Below are positions 26,495 through 36,300 of a stretch of DNA of 64,000 nt, piece by piece (within the stretch, counting starts at the first letter, position 1; every line of letters starts with the position of its first letter). Position numbers and translations under genes: made by a program. This DNA comes from SIG607 sp045533195 (GTDB lineage Bacteria > Bacillota > Clostridia > Oscillospirales > Acutalibacteraceae). Under the pieces are notes generated by a model. The model was not told the origin of the DNA and did not search any database. It saw nothing but the letters and a program-made list of their open reading frames with translations. The DNA is taken from assembly GCA_045533195.1 (NCBI GenBank), contig JAZSHI010000004.1:30501-94500 (forward strand). Direction: 5' to 3'.

Positions 26495-26998
26495 ATGGCA
26501 GAGCAATTAGCAACCTTTTTTCAGGACAAACTTCCTCCTGAACTCACAATTTTCATTATATCTTTGTTACCTGTTTTGGAGCTTCGTGGTGGTCTTATCG
26601 CTGCGGCAGTTTTAGGAGTTGATTTTTGGATCGCCTTTCCTATTTGCGTAATAGGCAATATGGTTCCTATTCCCTTCATTCTTTTATTTATTCGAAAAAT
26701 ATTTGAATGGATGAAAAAAACGAAAGTCTTTAAAAAACTGGCAATAAAGCTTGAAGAAAGAGCTAAAAAGAAAGCCGATACAGGCAAAAGGCAAAAATAT
26801 AAGCTTTGGGGACTATTTGTTCTTGTTGCCATTCCTCTTCCGGGAACAGGCGGATGGACAGGTGCGCTGGTAGCTGATATTATGGATATCAGAATAAAAC
26901 ACGCCTTTCCCGTTATAACCGCAGGTGTTATAACAGCAGGAATTATAATGTCACTTCCCACATACATAATCCCTGAAATAATTAAATGGTTTGCATAA
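26495..26998 (+). CDS. COG2426 small multidrug export-like membrane protein
   Basis: This 167-residue membrane protein belongs to the family annotated as small multidrug export protein (Sm_multidrug_ex). 'PVLELRGGLIAAAVLGVDFWIAF' and 'VAIPLPGTGGWTGALVADIMDIR' are its two conserved re-entrant-like segments; the E-L-R-G-G and P-L-P-G-T-G-G motifs are kept. Despite the name, transport substrates have not been shown convincingly. It is last in the operon, 20 bases after the preceding gene, and ends in a terminator. Confidence 0.85.
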   Translation: MAEQLATFFQDKLPPELTIFIISLLPVLELRGGLIAAAVLGVDFWIAFPICVIGNMVPIPFILLFIRKIFEWMKKTKVFKKLAIKLEERAKKKADTGKRQKYKLWGLFVLVAIPLPGTGGWTGALVADIMDIRIKHAFPVITAGVITAGIIMSLPTYIIPEIIKWFA

Positions 26999-27034
26999 AA
27001 AAATTTCCAAGTGTTAATACTTGGAAATTTTTTT
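26996..27034. terminator. Bidirectional terminator between the COG2426 gene and the HtrA-like gene
   Basis: A perfect 12-bp stem (27001-27012 with 27019-27030) with loop GTTAAT and T-runs on both sides separates the two convergent operons. Confidence 0.85.
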
Positions 27035-28211
27035 ATTGAGCATTATTTGAGCCTACCGTAACGGCGGTATTATAATATCTGCCTGAGCGGTAGAACCTTA
27101 CAGAAACCGTATCACCCGGTTTACACTCAGAAATCAGTTTCTTAAGAGCTTCGTAGTCGCTTACCTTATTTGCGCCGAATTCGGTAATAATATCACCGTT
27201 TTTGATTCCCGCAATCTCAGCAGGACCGCCTTCAACGATATTACCAACTACAGCACCTGCAGGATAGCCGTATTCTTCAAGACGTTGCGAAGTCCATGAA
27301 TCACTGAATGTAACACCTATATAAGGATCAGGCGATTCACCCTTATCTATAACCTTGTCGCACACTTCTTTAACCTTGTCGGAAGGTATTGCAAAACCCA
27401 TTCCGTTTACGTTTTCGGCAACAATTTTTGAGCTTGGTATTCCGATAAGCTCACCCTTTATATTAACGAGAGCGCCGCCTGTAAAGTTAAAGCCTATTAT
27501 AGCATCGGTCTGAATAAGAGAAAGGGACGTCTCGTTACTTGCCGAGGTTCCTGCAGTTCTCTTTACACCGCTTATAATTCCATAGGTAACTGTTCCCATA
27601 TAGTCTATTCCGCCGGGAGAACCTATTGCAGCAACGTATTGACCTACCGCAATTTTTTTAACATCTGCAATTTCCACAGGAACAAGTCCCGTTGCCTCAA
27701 CCTTTAATACAGCAATGTCATAAGAGATATTATAGCCCACAATTTCGGCTTCAAGCGGTTTTTTCTTATTTCCCGACAAGAATACCTCTATATTCATATT
27801 AGCGTTTTCTGTAGCTTTTTTGATTACGGAATAGTTGGTTATAATATAACCGTCTTCGGAATAAATCACTCCGCTTCCCTCACCCGATGTTTCACTGTTT
27901 CCACCGAAGAAATTATCTACAGCTTCACTGGTACGCACAAAAACAACACAGGGGGAAACCTTTTTTGCCACCGCTTCAATATTGGAGTTAGATTTTTCAT
28001 CTACCGCAATAGTAACATTTGTAGGATTTTGATTTATAACTCCGCTTTGCTGAGGTTCGGGAATTTTAGAAATAAGATATTTAGATGATACAAAACCACC
28101 CGCAAGACCGATAACAAGAGAAAGTACAGAGCTAATTAGAACCGTGGTCAAATTAACATTTTTCTTATTCTTACCTTGAGTAACTACTGCTTCGGTATTT
28201 TTTTCTTCCAT
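27033..28211 (-). CDS. HtrA/DegP-like membrane protein with degenerate catalytic triad (predicted pseudoprotease)
   Basis: A 392-residue protein with an N-terminal cytoplasmic basic segment, one membrane span (about 22-44), a trypsin-like domain (about 70-280) and one PDZ domain (about 297-388). Fold motifs are intact ('GSGVIYSEDGYIITN', 'SYDIAVLKVEA', 'GYGIISGVKR'-like). The catalytic His position reads TNYS (S128 in place of His), the Asp is kept (D165), and the usual GNSGG reads NFTGG (T244 in place of Ser). Peptidase activity is therefore unlikely. The ATG at 28211 with AAGGAG 8 bases upstream is preferred to the TTG at 28217. It is last in the ymfF-ymfH-lgt-folD operon. Confidence 0.87.
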   Translation of the reverse strand: MEEKNTEAVVTQGKNKKNVNLTTVLISSVLSLVIGLAGGFVSSKYLISKIPEPQQSGVINQNPTNVTIAVDEKSNSNIEAVAKKVSPCVVFVRTSEAVDNFFGGNSETSGEGSGVIYSEDGYIITNYSVIKKATENANMNIEVFLSGNKKKPLEAEIVGYNISYDIAVLKVEATGLVPVEIADVKKIAVGQYVAAIGSPGGIDYMGTVTYGIISGVKRTAGTSASNETSLSLIQTDAIIGFNFTGGALVNIKGELIGIPSSKIVAENVNGMGFAIPSDKVKEVCDKVIDKGESPDPYIGVTFSDSWTSQRLEEYGYPAGAVVGNIVEGGPAEIAGIKNGDIITEFGANKVSDYEALKKLISECKPGDTVSVRFYRSGRYYNTAVTVGSNNAQ

Positions 28212-28224
28212 AGCCAACTCTCCT

Positions 28225-28896
28225 TTACTCTTCTTCCGTCGTTGCTTCTTCGGATTTTCTTTTCCTTAAATCCTTTATCACAGTTATGGTGACGAAAATG
28301 AAAATCATTAAAACAAGAATAATAGCAACAGATACCAATACTATATGCCAAACAGATATTGACTGCGGAGTTTCCGATAAATTATATACAATACTGCTTA
28401 TTACGCTTTTAGTTTTATCTATATCGGTGTTTTTTTCATCAGTAATGGAAATTATATAAAGGAATTCCTGTTTAACAGTAATAAACTGAAGAACTTTAAC
28501 AGCATTTTCACTATCGTTTGATGGGATATCTCTAATAATATATACCGCATCGCCTAATTGCTCTATATTATAATTAGGAATATTCGTGCTATCGGCGAAA
28601 TCCTTTATATCAGATAGTTTTATGTTTTTAAAATCTTTTACCGATTTTGAAAATTCTGTTTCCTCGCAGCTTACTTCAATAACAAAGCTTTTATCCTTTG
28701 CTATACCGTAAAGAATAATATTATTTTCCTTAATATATTCCTTAAATTCTTCTTTATCCATTCCCAGAACTTCATCGCCTACACCATAAACATCAACGCC
28801 GTCTATAGTGATTAACTCCACAGTATCGGTGGTCTGGGCAAAAGCAGGAACAGAAAAAATAAGCAACGCAAGAATTATTGCAATTATTTTTTTCAT
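28225..28896 (-). CDS. Secreted, C-terminally membrane-anchored protein of unknown function
   Basis: This 223-residue protein has a signal peptide (cleavage likely after 'VPAFAQ', residue 21), an extracytoplasmic domain of about 155 residues and a C-terminal span (about 184-206) followed by a short charged tail 'DLRKRKSEEATTEEE'. I recognise no family. The gap to the HtrA-like gene is 13 bases and to folD 2 bases, so it is co-translated with both; a partnership with the degenerate HtrA in the envelope is a reasonable guess. Confidence 0.75.
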   Translation of the reverse strand: MKKIIAIILALLIFSVPAFAQTTDTVELITIDGVDVYGVGDEVLGMDKEEFKEYIKENNIILYGIAKDKSFVIEVSCEETEFSKSVKDFKNIKLSDIKDFADSTNIPNYNIEQLGDAVYIIRDIPSNDSENAVKVLQFITVKQEFLYIISITDEKNTDIDKTKSVISSIVYNLSETPQSISVWHIVLVSVAIILVLMIFIFVTITVIKDLRKRKSEEATTEEE

Positions 28897-28898
28897 AA

Positions 28899-29750
28899 TC
28901 AGATACCGTTTTGTTTTTTAGCGGCAGTAACGGTATTACACATAAGCATAGCTCTTGTCATAGGACCAACGCCGCCGGGAACGGGAGTAATCATAGAAGC
29001 AACTTTAGAAACTTCATCAAATTTAACATCACCGCAAAGCTTTCCGTTTTCATTTCTGTTTATACCTACGTCAATTACCACAGCATCTTCTTTTACCATA
29101 TCACGTGTTACAAAATCCGCTCTGCCAACTGCCGCAATAAGTATGTCTGCAGTTCGGCAAATTTCGGGCAGATTTTTGGTTCTTGAATGACAAATAGTAA
29201 CTGTAGCATTAGCGTGAAGCATCAGCATAGCCATTGGTTTGCCCACTATATTAGATCTGCCGATTACAACACAGTTTTTGCCGCACGCGTCGATTTTATA
29301 ATAATCAAGCATCTCCATAATACCTGCAGGAGTGCAAGGCAGAAAATCATATTTACCCATCATTATTCTGCCGACGTTTTCAGGATGAAAAGCATCAACA
29401 TCTTTAATTGGGGAAATTGCGTTAAGTACCTTTGTTTCATCAAGATGACGAGGTAACGGCAACTGACAGAGAATACCGTGAACACTATCATCGTTATTAA
29501 GTTCATCAATAAGAGTAAGAAGCTCATCCATAGTGGTTTCTTCGGGCAGAGCATATTCCTTTGATACTATATTAAGCTGGTCGCAGTCTTTACGTTTATT
29601 TGCAACGTAAACTGTGGAAGCAGGATCATTTCCTACCAAAATAACAGCAAGACAAACGTCTATTCCCTTTTCTTTAAGTACCTTTACTTCATCAGCCGCT
29701 TTGCCTTTAACATAAGCCGCTACTGCTTTTCCGTCAATTATCTGTGCCAT
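28899..29750 (-). CDS. folD: Methylenetetrahydrofolate dehydrogenase/cyclohydrolase FolD
   Basis: The 283-residue bifunctional enzyme interconverts 5,10-methylene-, methenyl- and 10-formyl-tetrahydrofolate. 'YVANKRKDCDQ' carries the catalytic Lys, 'QLPLPRHL' and 'GRSNIVGKP' are signature motifs, and 'PVPGGVGPMTRAML' closes the NADP site. I chose the ATG at 29750 with GGAGGA 8 bases upstream; a frame extension to 29774 lies inside lgt. It overlaps lgt by 17 bases. Confidence 0.96.
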   Translation of the reverse strand: MAQIIDGKAVAAYVKGKAADEVKVLKEKGIDVCLAVILVGNDPASTVYVANKRKDCDQLNIVSKEYALPEETTMDELLTLIDELNNDDSVHGILCQLPLPRHLDETKVLNAISPIKDVDAFHPENVGRIMMGKYDFLPCTPAGIMEMLDYYKIDACGKNCVVIGRSNIVGKPMAMLMLHANATVTICHSRTKNLPEICRTADILIAAVGRADFVTRDMVKEDAVVIDVGINRNENGKLCGDVKFDEVSKVASMITPVPGGVGPMTRAMLMCNTVTAAKKQNGI

Positions 29751-30711
29751 CGTTATTTTCCTCCAATACTTCAACCTTTATTTCTTCAGCTATGTTTTCT
29801 TCTACCGTTTTCTCTGATACAGCTTCCTCTTTTTCCTCTTCGGTATCAAATAAGGATTCATAAGGAACAGCCTCTGCCGCCAATTTACTTTTCTTATTTA
29901 AAACAAAAAGCATAATAAGGCAAACTGCAAAGGCAAAGCCTGAAACAACCATAGAAACGGGGATTCTGCTTCCTCCCCATGTTAGCTGGTCTGTACGGAT
30001 TGATTCAATAAAGAATCTGCCAAATCCATACCATACACCGTACATTAAAAAGATTTGACCGCTGAATTTACGTTTTTTGCTAAAATGATTAAGTAAAAAG
30101 AAACCGATTATGCACCAAACAGATTCGTACAAAAAGCAAGGATGCACAAGTCCGCCGCCGAGAGCATAAATGTCAGGGTCCATTCTTGTGGTTTCACTTG
30201 TCATTCCCCACCAGCTGCTGCCTGTTACAGTACCGTAGGCCTCCTGATTTATAAAGTTACCCCAACGGCCAATTGCCTGACCGATAAGAAAGCCAACCGA
30301 AGCCAAATCGAACATATCAAGAATTTTGATTTTCTTTATTTTACACATTAAAGCACCGCACAAAAAAGCGCCTATAATACCGCCGTATATAGCCAGTCCC
30401 GAAAATCCTGCGCCTGTGCCGATACCGAAAAATTCTCTGAATGAATCTATTCTATCCCCTGTCTCATTATCAAATATACAGTAATAAAGTCTTGCGCAAA
30501 GAACTGCAACAGGAATAGTAACGATTACAACGTCAAGCATTTTATCTCTGTTCAGATTAAATCTTGGCGCATATTTCATTCCGTAAATAAGAGCAAGAAG
30601 ACAACCGAAACCAATAATTATACCGTACCAATAAATACTCCAACCGCCTATACTAAAGGCTATTTCCTTCACCGTTAGTTCTATACCGAAAATTTCAATA
30701 TTATGAGTCAT
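29734..30711 (-). CDS. lgt: Prolipoprotein diacylglyceryl transferase
   Basis: This 325-residue multi-span enzyme attaches diacylglycerol to the lipobox cysteine of lipoproteins. The signature 'GRWGNFINQEAYG' and the 'HPCFLYES' segment are present. The catalytic core ends near residue 275; an extra acidic cytoplasmic tail of about 45 residues ('EEEKEEAVSEKTVEENIAEE') is not part of the standard enzyme. The window encodes at least three lipoproteins that would be substrates. It is in an operon with ymfF, ymfH and folD. Confidence 0.95.
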   Translation of the reverse strand: MTHNIEIFGIELTVKEIAFSIGGWSIYWYGIIIGFGCLLALIYGMKYAPRFNLNRDKMLDVVIVTIPVAVLCARLYYCIFDNETGDRIDSFREFFGIGTGAGFSGLAIYGGIIGAFLCGALMCKIKKIKILDMFDLASVGFLIGQAIGRWGNFINQEAYGTVTGSSWWGMTSETTRMDPDIYALGGGLVHPCFLYESVWCIIGFFLLNHFSKKRKFSGQIFLMYGVWYGFGRFFIESIRTDQLTWGGSRIPVSMVVSGFAFAVCLIMLFVLNKKSKLAAEAVPYESLFDTEEEKEEAVSEKTVEENIAEEIKVEVLEENNDGTDN

Positions 30712-30730
30712 ATCAATTTCCTCTCATTTG

Positions 30731-31996
30731 CTATAGTGGTTTAATTACCGACAATACCGATTTATCTTCCTTTAAAACAGAAAGGCACTTCATAATATCA
30801 TCGCTGTTTACAGAAGCTATAATATCCTGATCCTCAAAAAGCGAATATCCGAACATTGCGCATTCAGCCATTTGAGAAGCCAGATTTTCGCAACTGTTGA
30901 AACGTCTGAGCACGTCACCGTACATAGCACATTTTACAGTATTTAAAAGGTCGCTGTCAATACCGTTTTCTAAAAGACGGTTTATTTCATTAATGATTCT
31001 TTCCTTTACTTCAATTGGTTTTTCGCTTTCACCCGAGAACATAACTGATGCGTAACCGTTACCTGTGAAGTATTCGGTTTCAAAATCATCATTTATAAGT
31101 TCAGCATCAATAAGCTCTTTATATAGAGATGAACAGTCTCCTGCAAGAACATCTAAGGTAACACCCATAGCAATTCTTTCTTTTGCCGTTTTTTCGGGAT
31201 GTTCACAATAATCCTTAAAGCCCAGACAAAACATTGGAACGCTTACCTCAAGCTTTTGTTCGATATAGTTGCTTCTTACGTTTTCGGGCTCTTTAACCGT
31301 ACCTCTTATTACGTTAACAGGTTCTTTATCAAGTATATTTTCTTCTACCATACTTGCAATTTTTTCGGCGCTTACGTTTCCTGCAACGCATATAAACATA
31401 TTTGCAGGATTATAGAAGGTATTATAACATTCGTAAAGAAGCTTGTCGGTAATCTCTGCAATGCTTTCGGTAGTACCTGCAATATCAATTCTTACGGGAT
31501 GCTCAAAGTACATCTCGCTAAGCATATTGAAAAGTACTCGCCACGAAGGGCTGTCATCATACATTCTTATTTCCTGACCGATAATTCCCTGCTCTTTCTC
31601 AACAGTTTTAGCGGTAAAATAAGGATGCTGAACAAAATCAAGAAGAATATTAAAATTATCCTCAAATCTATCACTGCAAGAGAAAAGATAGCAGGTTCTG
31701 TCAAAGGAAGTATAGGCATTGGCTGATGCTCCCGTTTCGGCATATCTTGAAAAAGCATCTCCGTCTTCGCTTTCAAAAAGCTTATGCTCTAAAAAGTGCG
31801 CAATACCCTCGGGAACGCTGGTGAAATTTTTTCCGTCGGTAGAAAAGCAGGTGTCAATAGAACCGTATTTTGTTCCGAAAAGTGCGTATGATGAGGAAAA
31901 ATCAGGTTTTTCCATAACATACACTTTAAGCCCCGTTTTATGAGTAAAACAAACATAACTGTTATCAAAGCGGTCTTTAAATATCTGTTTTTCCAT
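30731..31996 (-). CDS. ymfH: M16-family zinc peptidase, YmfH-like
   Basis: The 421-residue protein has the inverted zinc motif H67-FL-E70-H71 and the downstream 'EKEQGIIGQEI' region that supplies another zinc ligand. 'GASANAYTSFDRTCYLF' is typical of YmfH. It probably pairs with the adjacent motif-less YmfF protein as a two-subunit M16B peptidase, in analogy to mitochondrial processing peptidase. Its ATG overlaps the ymfF stop by one base. Substrates are unknown. Confidence 0.9.
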   Translation of the reverse strand: MEKQIFKDRFDNSYVCFTHKTGLKVYVMEKPDFSSSYALFGTKYGSIDTCFSTDGKNFTSVPEGIAHFLEHKLFESEDGDAFSRYAETGASANAYTSFDRTCYLFSCSDRFEDNFNILLDFVQHPYFTAKTVEKEQGIIGQEIRMYDDSPSWRVLFNMLSEMYFEHPVRIDIAGTTESIAEITDKLLYECYNTFYNPANMFICVAGNVSAEKIASMVEENILDKEPVNVIRGTVKEPENVRSNYIEQKLEVSVPMFCLGFKDYCEHPEKTAKERIAMGVTLDVLAGDCSSLYKELIDAELINDDFETEYFTGNGYASVMFSGESEKPIEVKERIINEINRLLENGIDSDLLNTVKCAMYGDVLRRFNSCENLASQMAECAMFGYSLFEDQDIIASVNSDDIMKCLSVLKEDKSVLSVIKPL

Positions 31997-33276
31997 TAGG
32001 CGCCCTCCTTTTCTTTAGGAAGAAGCATATAAACCGTATTAAGCTTAACGCGGTTTGCAGCATTCATAACATCCTGTTTTGTGATTTTTTCTATTTTTTC
32101 GCTTATTTCTTCGGGCGAATAAACCGTTTTGTTTATCGCCTTTAAGGTGTACCATACGTCAAGTCCGTTCTGACTGTCTTTATATGAACGAAGAGAATCT
32201 TTAATGCTTTTAACAGCCGAAGAAAATTCAAAATCGGAAAACTCGCCTTTTTTCATTATTTCAAGCTGACCGAGAATTGCTTCTTTTGCCTTTTCGGCAT
32301 TTTCTTTTTCCACTCCGCTGTCAACCATCATAAAGCCTTTATTACGAACAGCCTGAGAACTGCAATAATAACAAAGACTCATTTTTTCTCTTACATTGGT
32401 AAAAAGCCTTGAATAAGGGCCGCCTCCGAAAATATCATTCATAAGCATTACGTCAAGAGAGGTATCATCATCTCCGTCGGGACAAGAGAATCCCATTACC
32501 AGCTTTCCTTGAGCAACGTCAAAATAATCTGTTACTGTCTTTTCCGTTTCCCTTTCCTTAAGGGCAGTTACATTATAGATATCGGTGATATTTTTTCTGT
32601 CAAATACAGAAAGTTCTTTACTGATACTTTCCTCTAATCCGTCAGGCATTTTTTCGCCAATTACGTGTATCTTTAAATATCCGCTGGAAAGCATTGCTTT
32701 CCAGGACTCATAAAGTTCCTCGCCGCTTATAGCTGTTACCGATTCAATATCACCTAACTTATAAAGACCGAACGGATCATCTTCAAACATTTCACAGGTA
32801 AGACGGTTTCTTGCAAATGTTCGCTTATCGTTAAGCTCTCCTTTTATACGGTCAATAAGCTTACGCTTTTCGCGTTTAAGGTCATCACTGCAAAAAGCTT
32901 TGTTTTCGGTTTTAGGACGGAAAATAAGATTTAAAAGAAGTTCTATCGCTTCCTTTGTTACTTCTTGCCCGTCAAAAGCATATTTATCATTTATTGAGGA
33001 CACCGTAAATTTTACGCAAATACAGTTACCCACCTTTGAAGAAGAAGTAACCACGTCTGCGCCGTAAAGAGACGATAACTTATAATTAAGCTTTAAATAA
33101 TCGGGGAAGTCTTTAGAGCAGGTAGCCATAATTTCGGGAAGCAGCGCATAGTGAGATACTGTTTCCTTTTTTAAAGGCATATAAAAATTAAAGGACACAA
33201 GTGTAGTGGTAAAAGAATTTCCCGGCAAAAAAAGTATTTGGGTACCGTTTAAAGAATTAAAACTAATTAAAGGCAA
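31996..33276 (-). CDS. ymfF: M16-family inactive subunit, YmfF-like
   Basis: This 426-residue M16 homologue lacks the HxxEH zinc motif, as is normal for YmfF, and keeps the fold ('LSSLYGADVVTSS', 'DDTSLDVMLMNDIFGGGPYSRLFTNVREKMSLCYYCSS'). It should form a heterodimer with YmfH. The start is a TTG with GGGAGG 8 bases upstream. It is the first gene of the operon ymfF-ymfH-lgt-folD-hypothetical-htrA; a hairpin at 33323-33352 separates it from addA. Confidence 0.87.
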   Translation of the reverse strand: MPLISFNSLNGTQILFLPGNSFTTTLVSFNFYMPLKKETVSHYALLPEIMATCSKDFPDYLKLNYKLSSLYGADVVTSSSKVGNCICVKFTVSSINDKYAFDGQEVTKEAIELLLNLIFRPKTENKAFCSDDLKREKRKLIDRIKGELNDKRTFARNRLTCEMFEDDPFGLYKLGDIESVTAISGEELYESWKAMLSSGYLKIHVIGEKMPDGLEESISKELSVFDRKNITDIYNVTALKERETEKTVTDYFDVAQGKLVMGFSCPDGDDDTSLDVMLMNDIFGGGPYSRLFTNVREKMSLCYYCSSQAVRNKGFMMVDSGVEKENAEKAKEAILGQLEIMKKGEFSDFEFSSAVKSIKDSLRSYKDSQNGLDVWYTLKAINKTVYSPEEISEKIEKITKQDVMNAANRVKLNTVYMLLPKEKEGA

Positions 33277-33321
33277 GATTTTTTCCTCCCTATTTTTTAT
33301 ATATTGGTTATAATGGTTTTA

Positions 33322-33353
33322 GTTAGTCGAAGCGCTTTTGAGCGTTTCGACAA
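33322..33353. other. Hairpin between addA and ymfF
   Basis: GTCGAAGCGC and GCGTTTCGAC form a 10-bp stem with one G-U pair. There is no convincing T-run on the minus strand, so it is a weak terminator or part of the ymfF promoter region; I could not identify a good -35/-10 pair here. Confidence 0.4.
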
Positions 33354-33366
33354 ACTATAATTGTTA

Positions 33367-36300
33367 TTATACCACAATGCTACGGTCTAAAACAAGAGAA
33401 TAGATAATTTTTTCTTTAACTTTAAGACCTGTTATTTTACTGCAGGCATCGGCATAGATTCTAAGTTGCTGACAGTAAGATTCAATAAGTCTTCTTTCGT
33501 CATTTACTCTGTCGGTTTTGAAGTCAACTATAACAATACCGTCATCCTCCATAAACATAAGGTCAACCGCTCCCTGAACAACTATTTTTTCATCCTTAAG
33601 CACATCGTCTATATTTTCAATGAGTTTTTCAGCAGACATAAAGGTTAAAAACTGCATTTCTCTTTCAACGCTTTTTGCCGCAATAATTCGGCTGAACAAA
33701 TCACTTTCAATAAAGCGCTTTATATGAACGGTATCAACCTTTGCCTGTTCTTCGGTTATATACTCCCACTCTTTAAGTCTTTCGATTTCCTCTTCGAAAT
33801 TTTCTCTTGCTGCCTTATAATCCATAAACTGCATAATGGTATGAACAGCAGTACCTCTCTCGGTTGGAGTAAGTCCGTTTTCACTTAAAAATCCGGGGCG
33901 TGAAGTAAAATCGTAATCACCAATTTCGGCTTTATGGGCAATATCGGAAACCGACGCTTTTGCTTCTATACTTCTAAGTGCATCAAAAGGATAAACATAA
34001 TTTATTCTTTTTCTTATCTCCATTGATAGCTCATAATCAGGTGATTGAGTAGCGGCAGGAACTTCGGGAATAGTGTCCTCATTTTCCTTAAATACCTTTA
34101 TAAGCATATTTTCGCCCGACAAAACCGAAAATGCTGTTTCCTCAGCCATTGCTCTTAGTTGCTTTGCATCAGGATGCAAAAGCATACAGGGGACAAGCCA
34201 ATCGGCATAACATTTTGCACTCGTGTATATATCTTCTCCTATTTCGCCATTACTTGCAATAAGCTTTACAGAAGCTTTGGCAATTTCGGAATAAGGATTT
34301 TTACGCGACATTGTTATAATAAGTCGGTCTTCGGCACGGGTAAGAGCAACGTAAAGCATTCTTAGTTCTTCTTTTAAAAGATTATAATTAGAAAAACGTA
34401 TAAGAAGCTTTTTGTTTATGGTGTCAATTTTACCGTCATCATTATAATAATTAAATGCCACGCCGTAATTTTCTTCTATTATGAGTGACTTTTTCTGGTC
34501 CATAGTGTTAAATGCGGCACCTGCAAAGGCAAAAAAGCATACAGGATACTGAAGACCTTTTGAATTATGAACACTCATAATCCTTACCGCATCATGACCT
34601 GCCGAAAGAGTGGCGCCTTTAATTTTTCCGTCCCCTACTCTTTGAAGGCTATTAATAAAGCCTGAAATACTCTGATTGCCCGATGCTACGTAATTTTCCG
34701 CAAGGTGAATAAGATGAATAAGATTGGCACTTTTTGCCTGACCGTCTTCCATCATCTGAACAATGCTTAAAAGATTGGTGCTGTCATAGATTTTTGAAAT
34801 CAGCTTTGGCAGGGTAAGTATTACTGCGCTTCTACGGTAATCGGCAATTTTTTCTAAAAAGCTTCGGCACTTTTCGTTACTGACTGAAGCCTCTATAACT
34901 GCAGAATATAGACTCGCTTTTTTGTTTTTACTACGTATTTCTGCCATATCATCAGCCGTAAAGTTAAATACGGGAGACATCATTGCCGAAAGGAGCGTCA
35001 CATCTCTTACGGGATTATCAATAACACTCAAAAGAGAAAGTATAATAGATATTTCTCTGCTCTCAAGGAAACTGTCTTTAGCATAGGTTACGGGTATTCC
35101 CGCTTCATTAAAGGCCTTTACCAAAATGGAAGCGTTACCCTTCATAGCACGTACTATAACTGCAAAGTCACCGTAACGCGCCGTACGTAACTCTTTGGTT
35201 TTTTTATCCTTTATAACCTTGCCGCCTGACATTATTTCCTTTATATAAGAGGCAATATGCTTGGCCTCCGCTTCCTTTTCATTTGCGCCCTGTGAGTCAA
35301 CAAGATGAAATTCACTTGCAGGAATATCAAGTTCAGGGAAATTTGCTTTGGGATAAAGACGCTGAGTTTTAAAATAATCAATACCGCAATTTTCCTCGGT
35401 CATAAGTTGGTTAAACAGGAAGTTTACCCCTTCGCAAACTCCTTTACGGCTTCTGAAATTAGCATCAAGTATTATGGATTTTCTGTCGCCATCCTCTGCC
35501 TCGCTATAGTCAACCGAATCTTTAATAGCTGAGATAAAATTCTCGGGATTAGCGCCTCTGAATCCGTAAATACTCTGCTTAACATCGCCTACCACAAAAA
35601 GATGAGAGCCAAAATCAGACAAATAATAGAAAAATCTGTCTTGGAGGTTATTTACATCCTGATACTCGTCAACTAAAATTTCATCATACTGTCCTATATA
35701 TTCATTTGCATCTTCTTTTAAAAAGATTTCACCGTCCTGCTCATAGCAAATAAGAGAAAAAGCAAAATGCTCAATATCCGAAAAGGTATATAAATTCTTT
35801 TCTTTTTTAACTTTATCCACTTCATCACAATACGTTTTTGTTATTTCGATAAGCTTTTTGCCCGACGGTGCGCCTTCTATAAAGCGTTGTTTAGCCAGAC
35901 TGCGTTCTACTGAGAACAATGCGCCAACCTTTTCAACCGATTTTTTACATAAATCTCTAAGCTTTTTAGCCATAACGGCAACGGGATTATCCTGAGAACC
36001 CGCTATGGATGCGAATCTGCTGAAAGAGAAAGCGGTAACACATTTTAAAGCATTATCCCAATCATTATTTTTAAGATATTCTACAATTTTTTCGCTTTGC
36101 TCATAAGCGCAAAGAAAACTCGGAAGATATGCATTTTTTACGTCGCTGTCTTTTTCGCATACATCCTTAGCGGCGCAAATATAACGCATAGCGGTTTTAA
36201 TAAGTTTTTCTGCTTCCCTGCAGGCAAGTTCACTCCATTTTTCAAAAGCCTTTTCTTCGTATGCAGACAGCATCTCGGAAAGCCACATTTGAGGGAAAGG

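Noticed and set aside
31996..33276. YmfF as another decayed enzyme of the region, since it lacks HxxEH
   Set aside because: Loss of the zinc motif is normal for this subunit, which pairs with the active YmfH.
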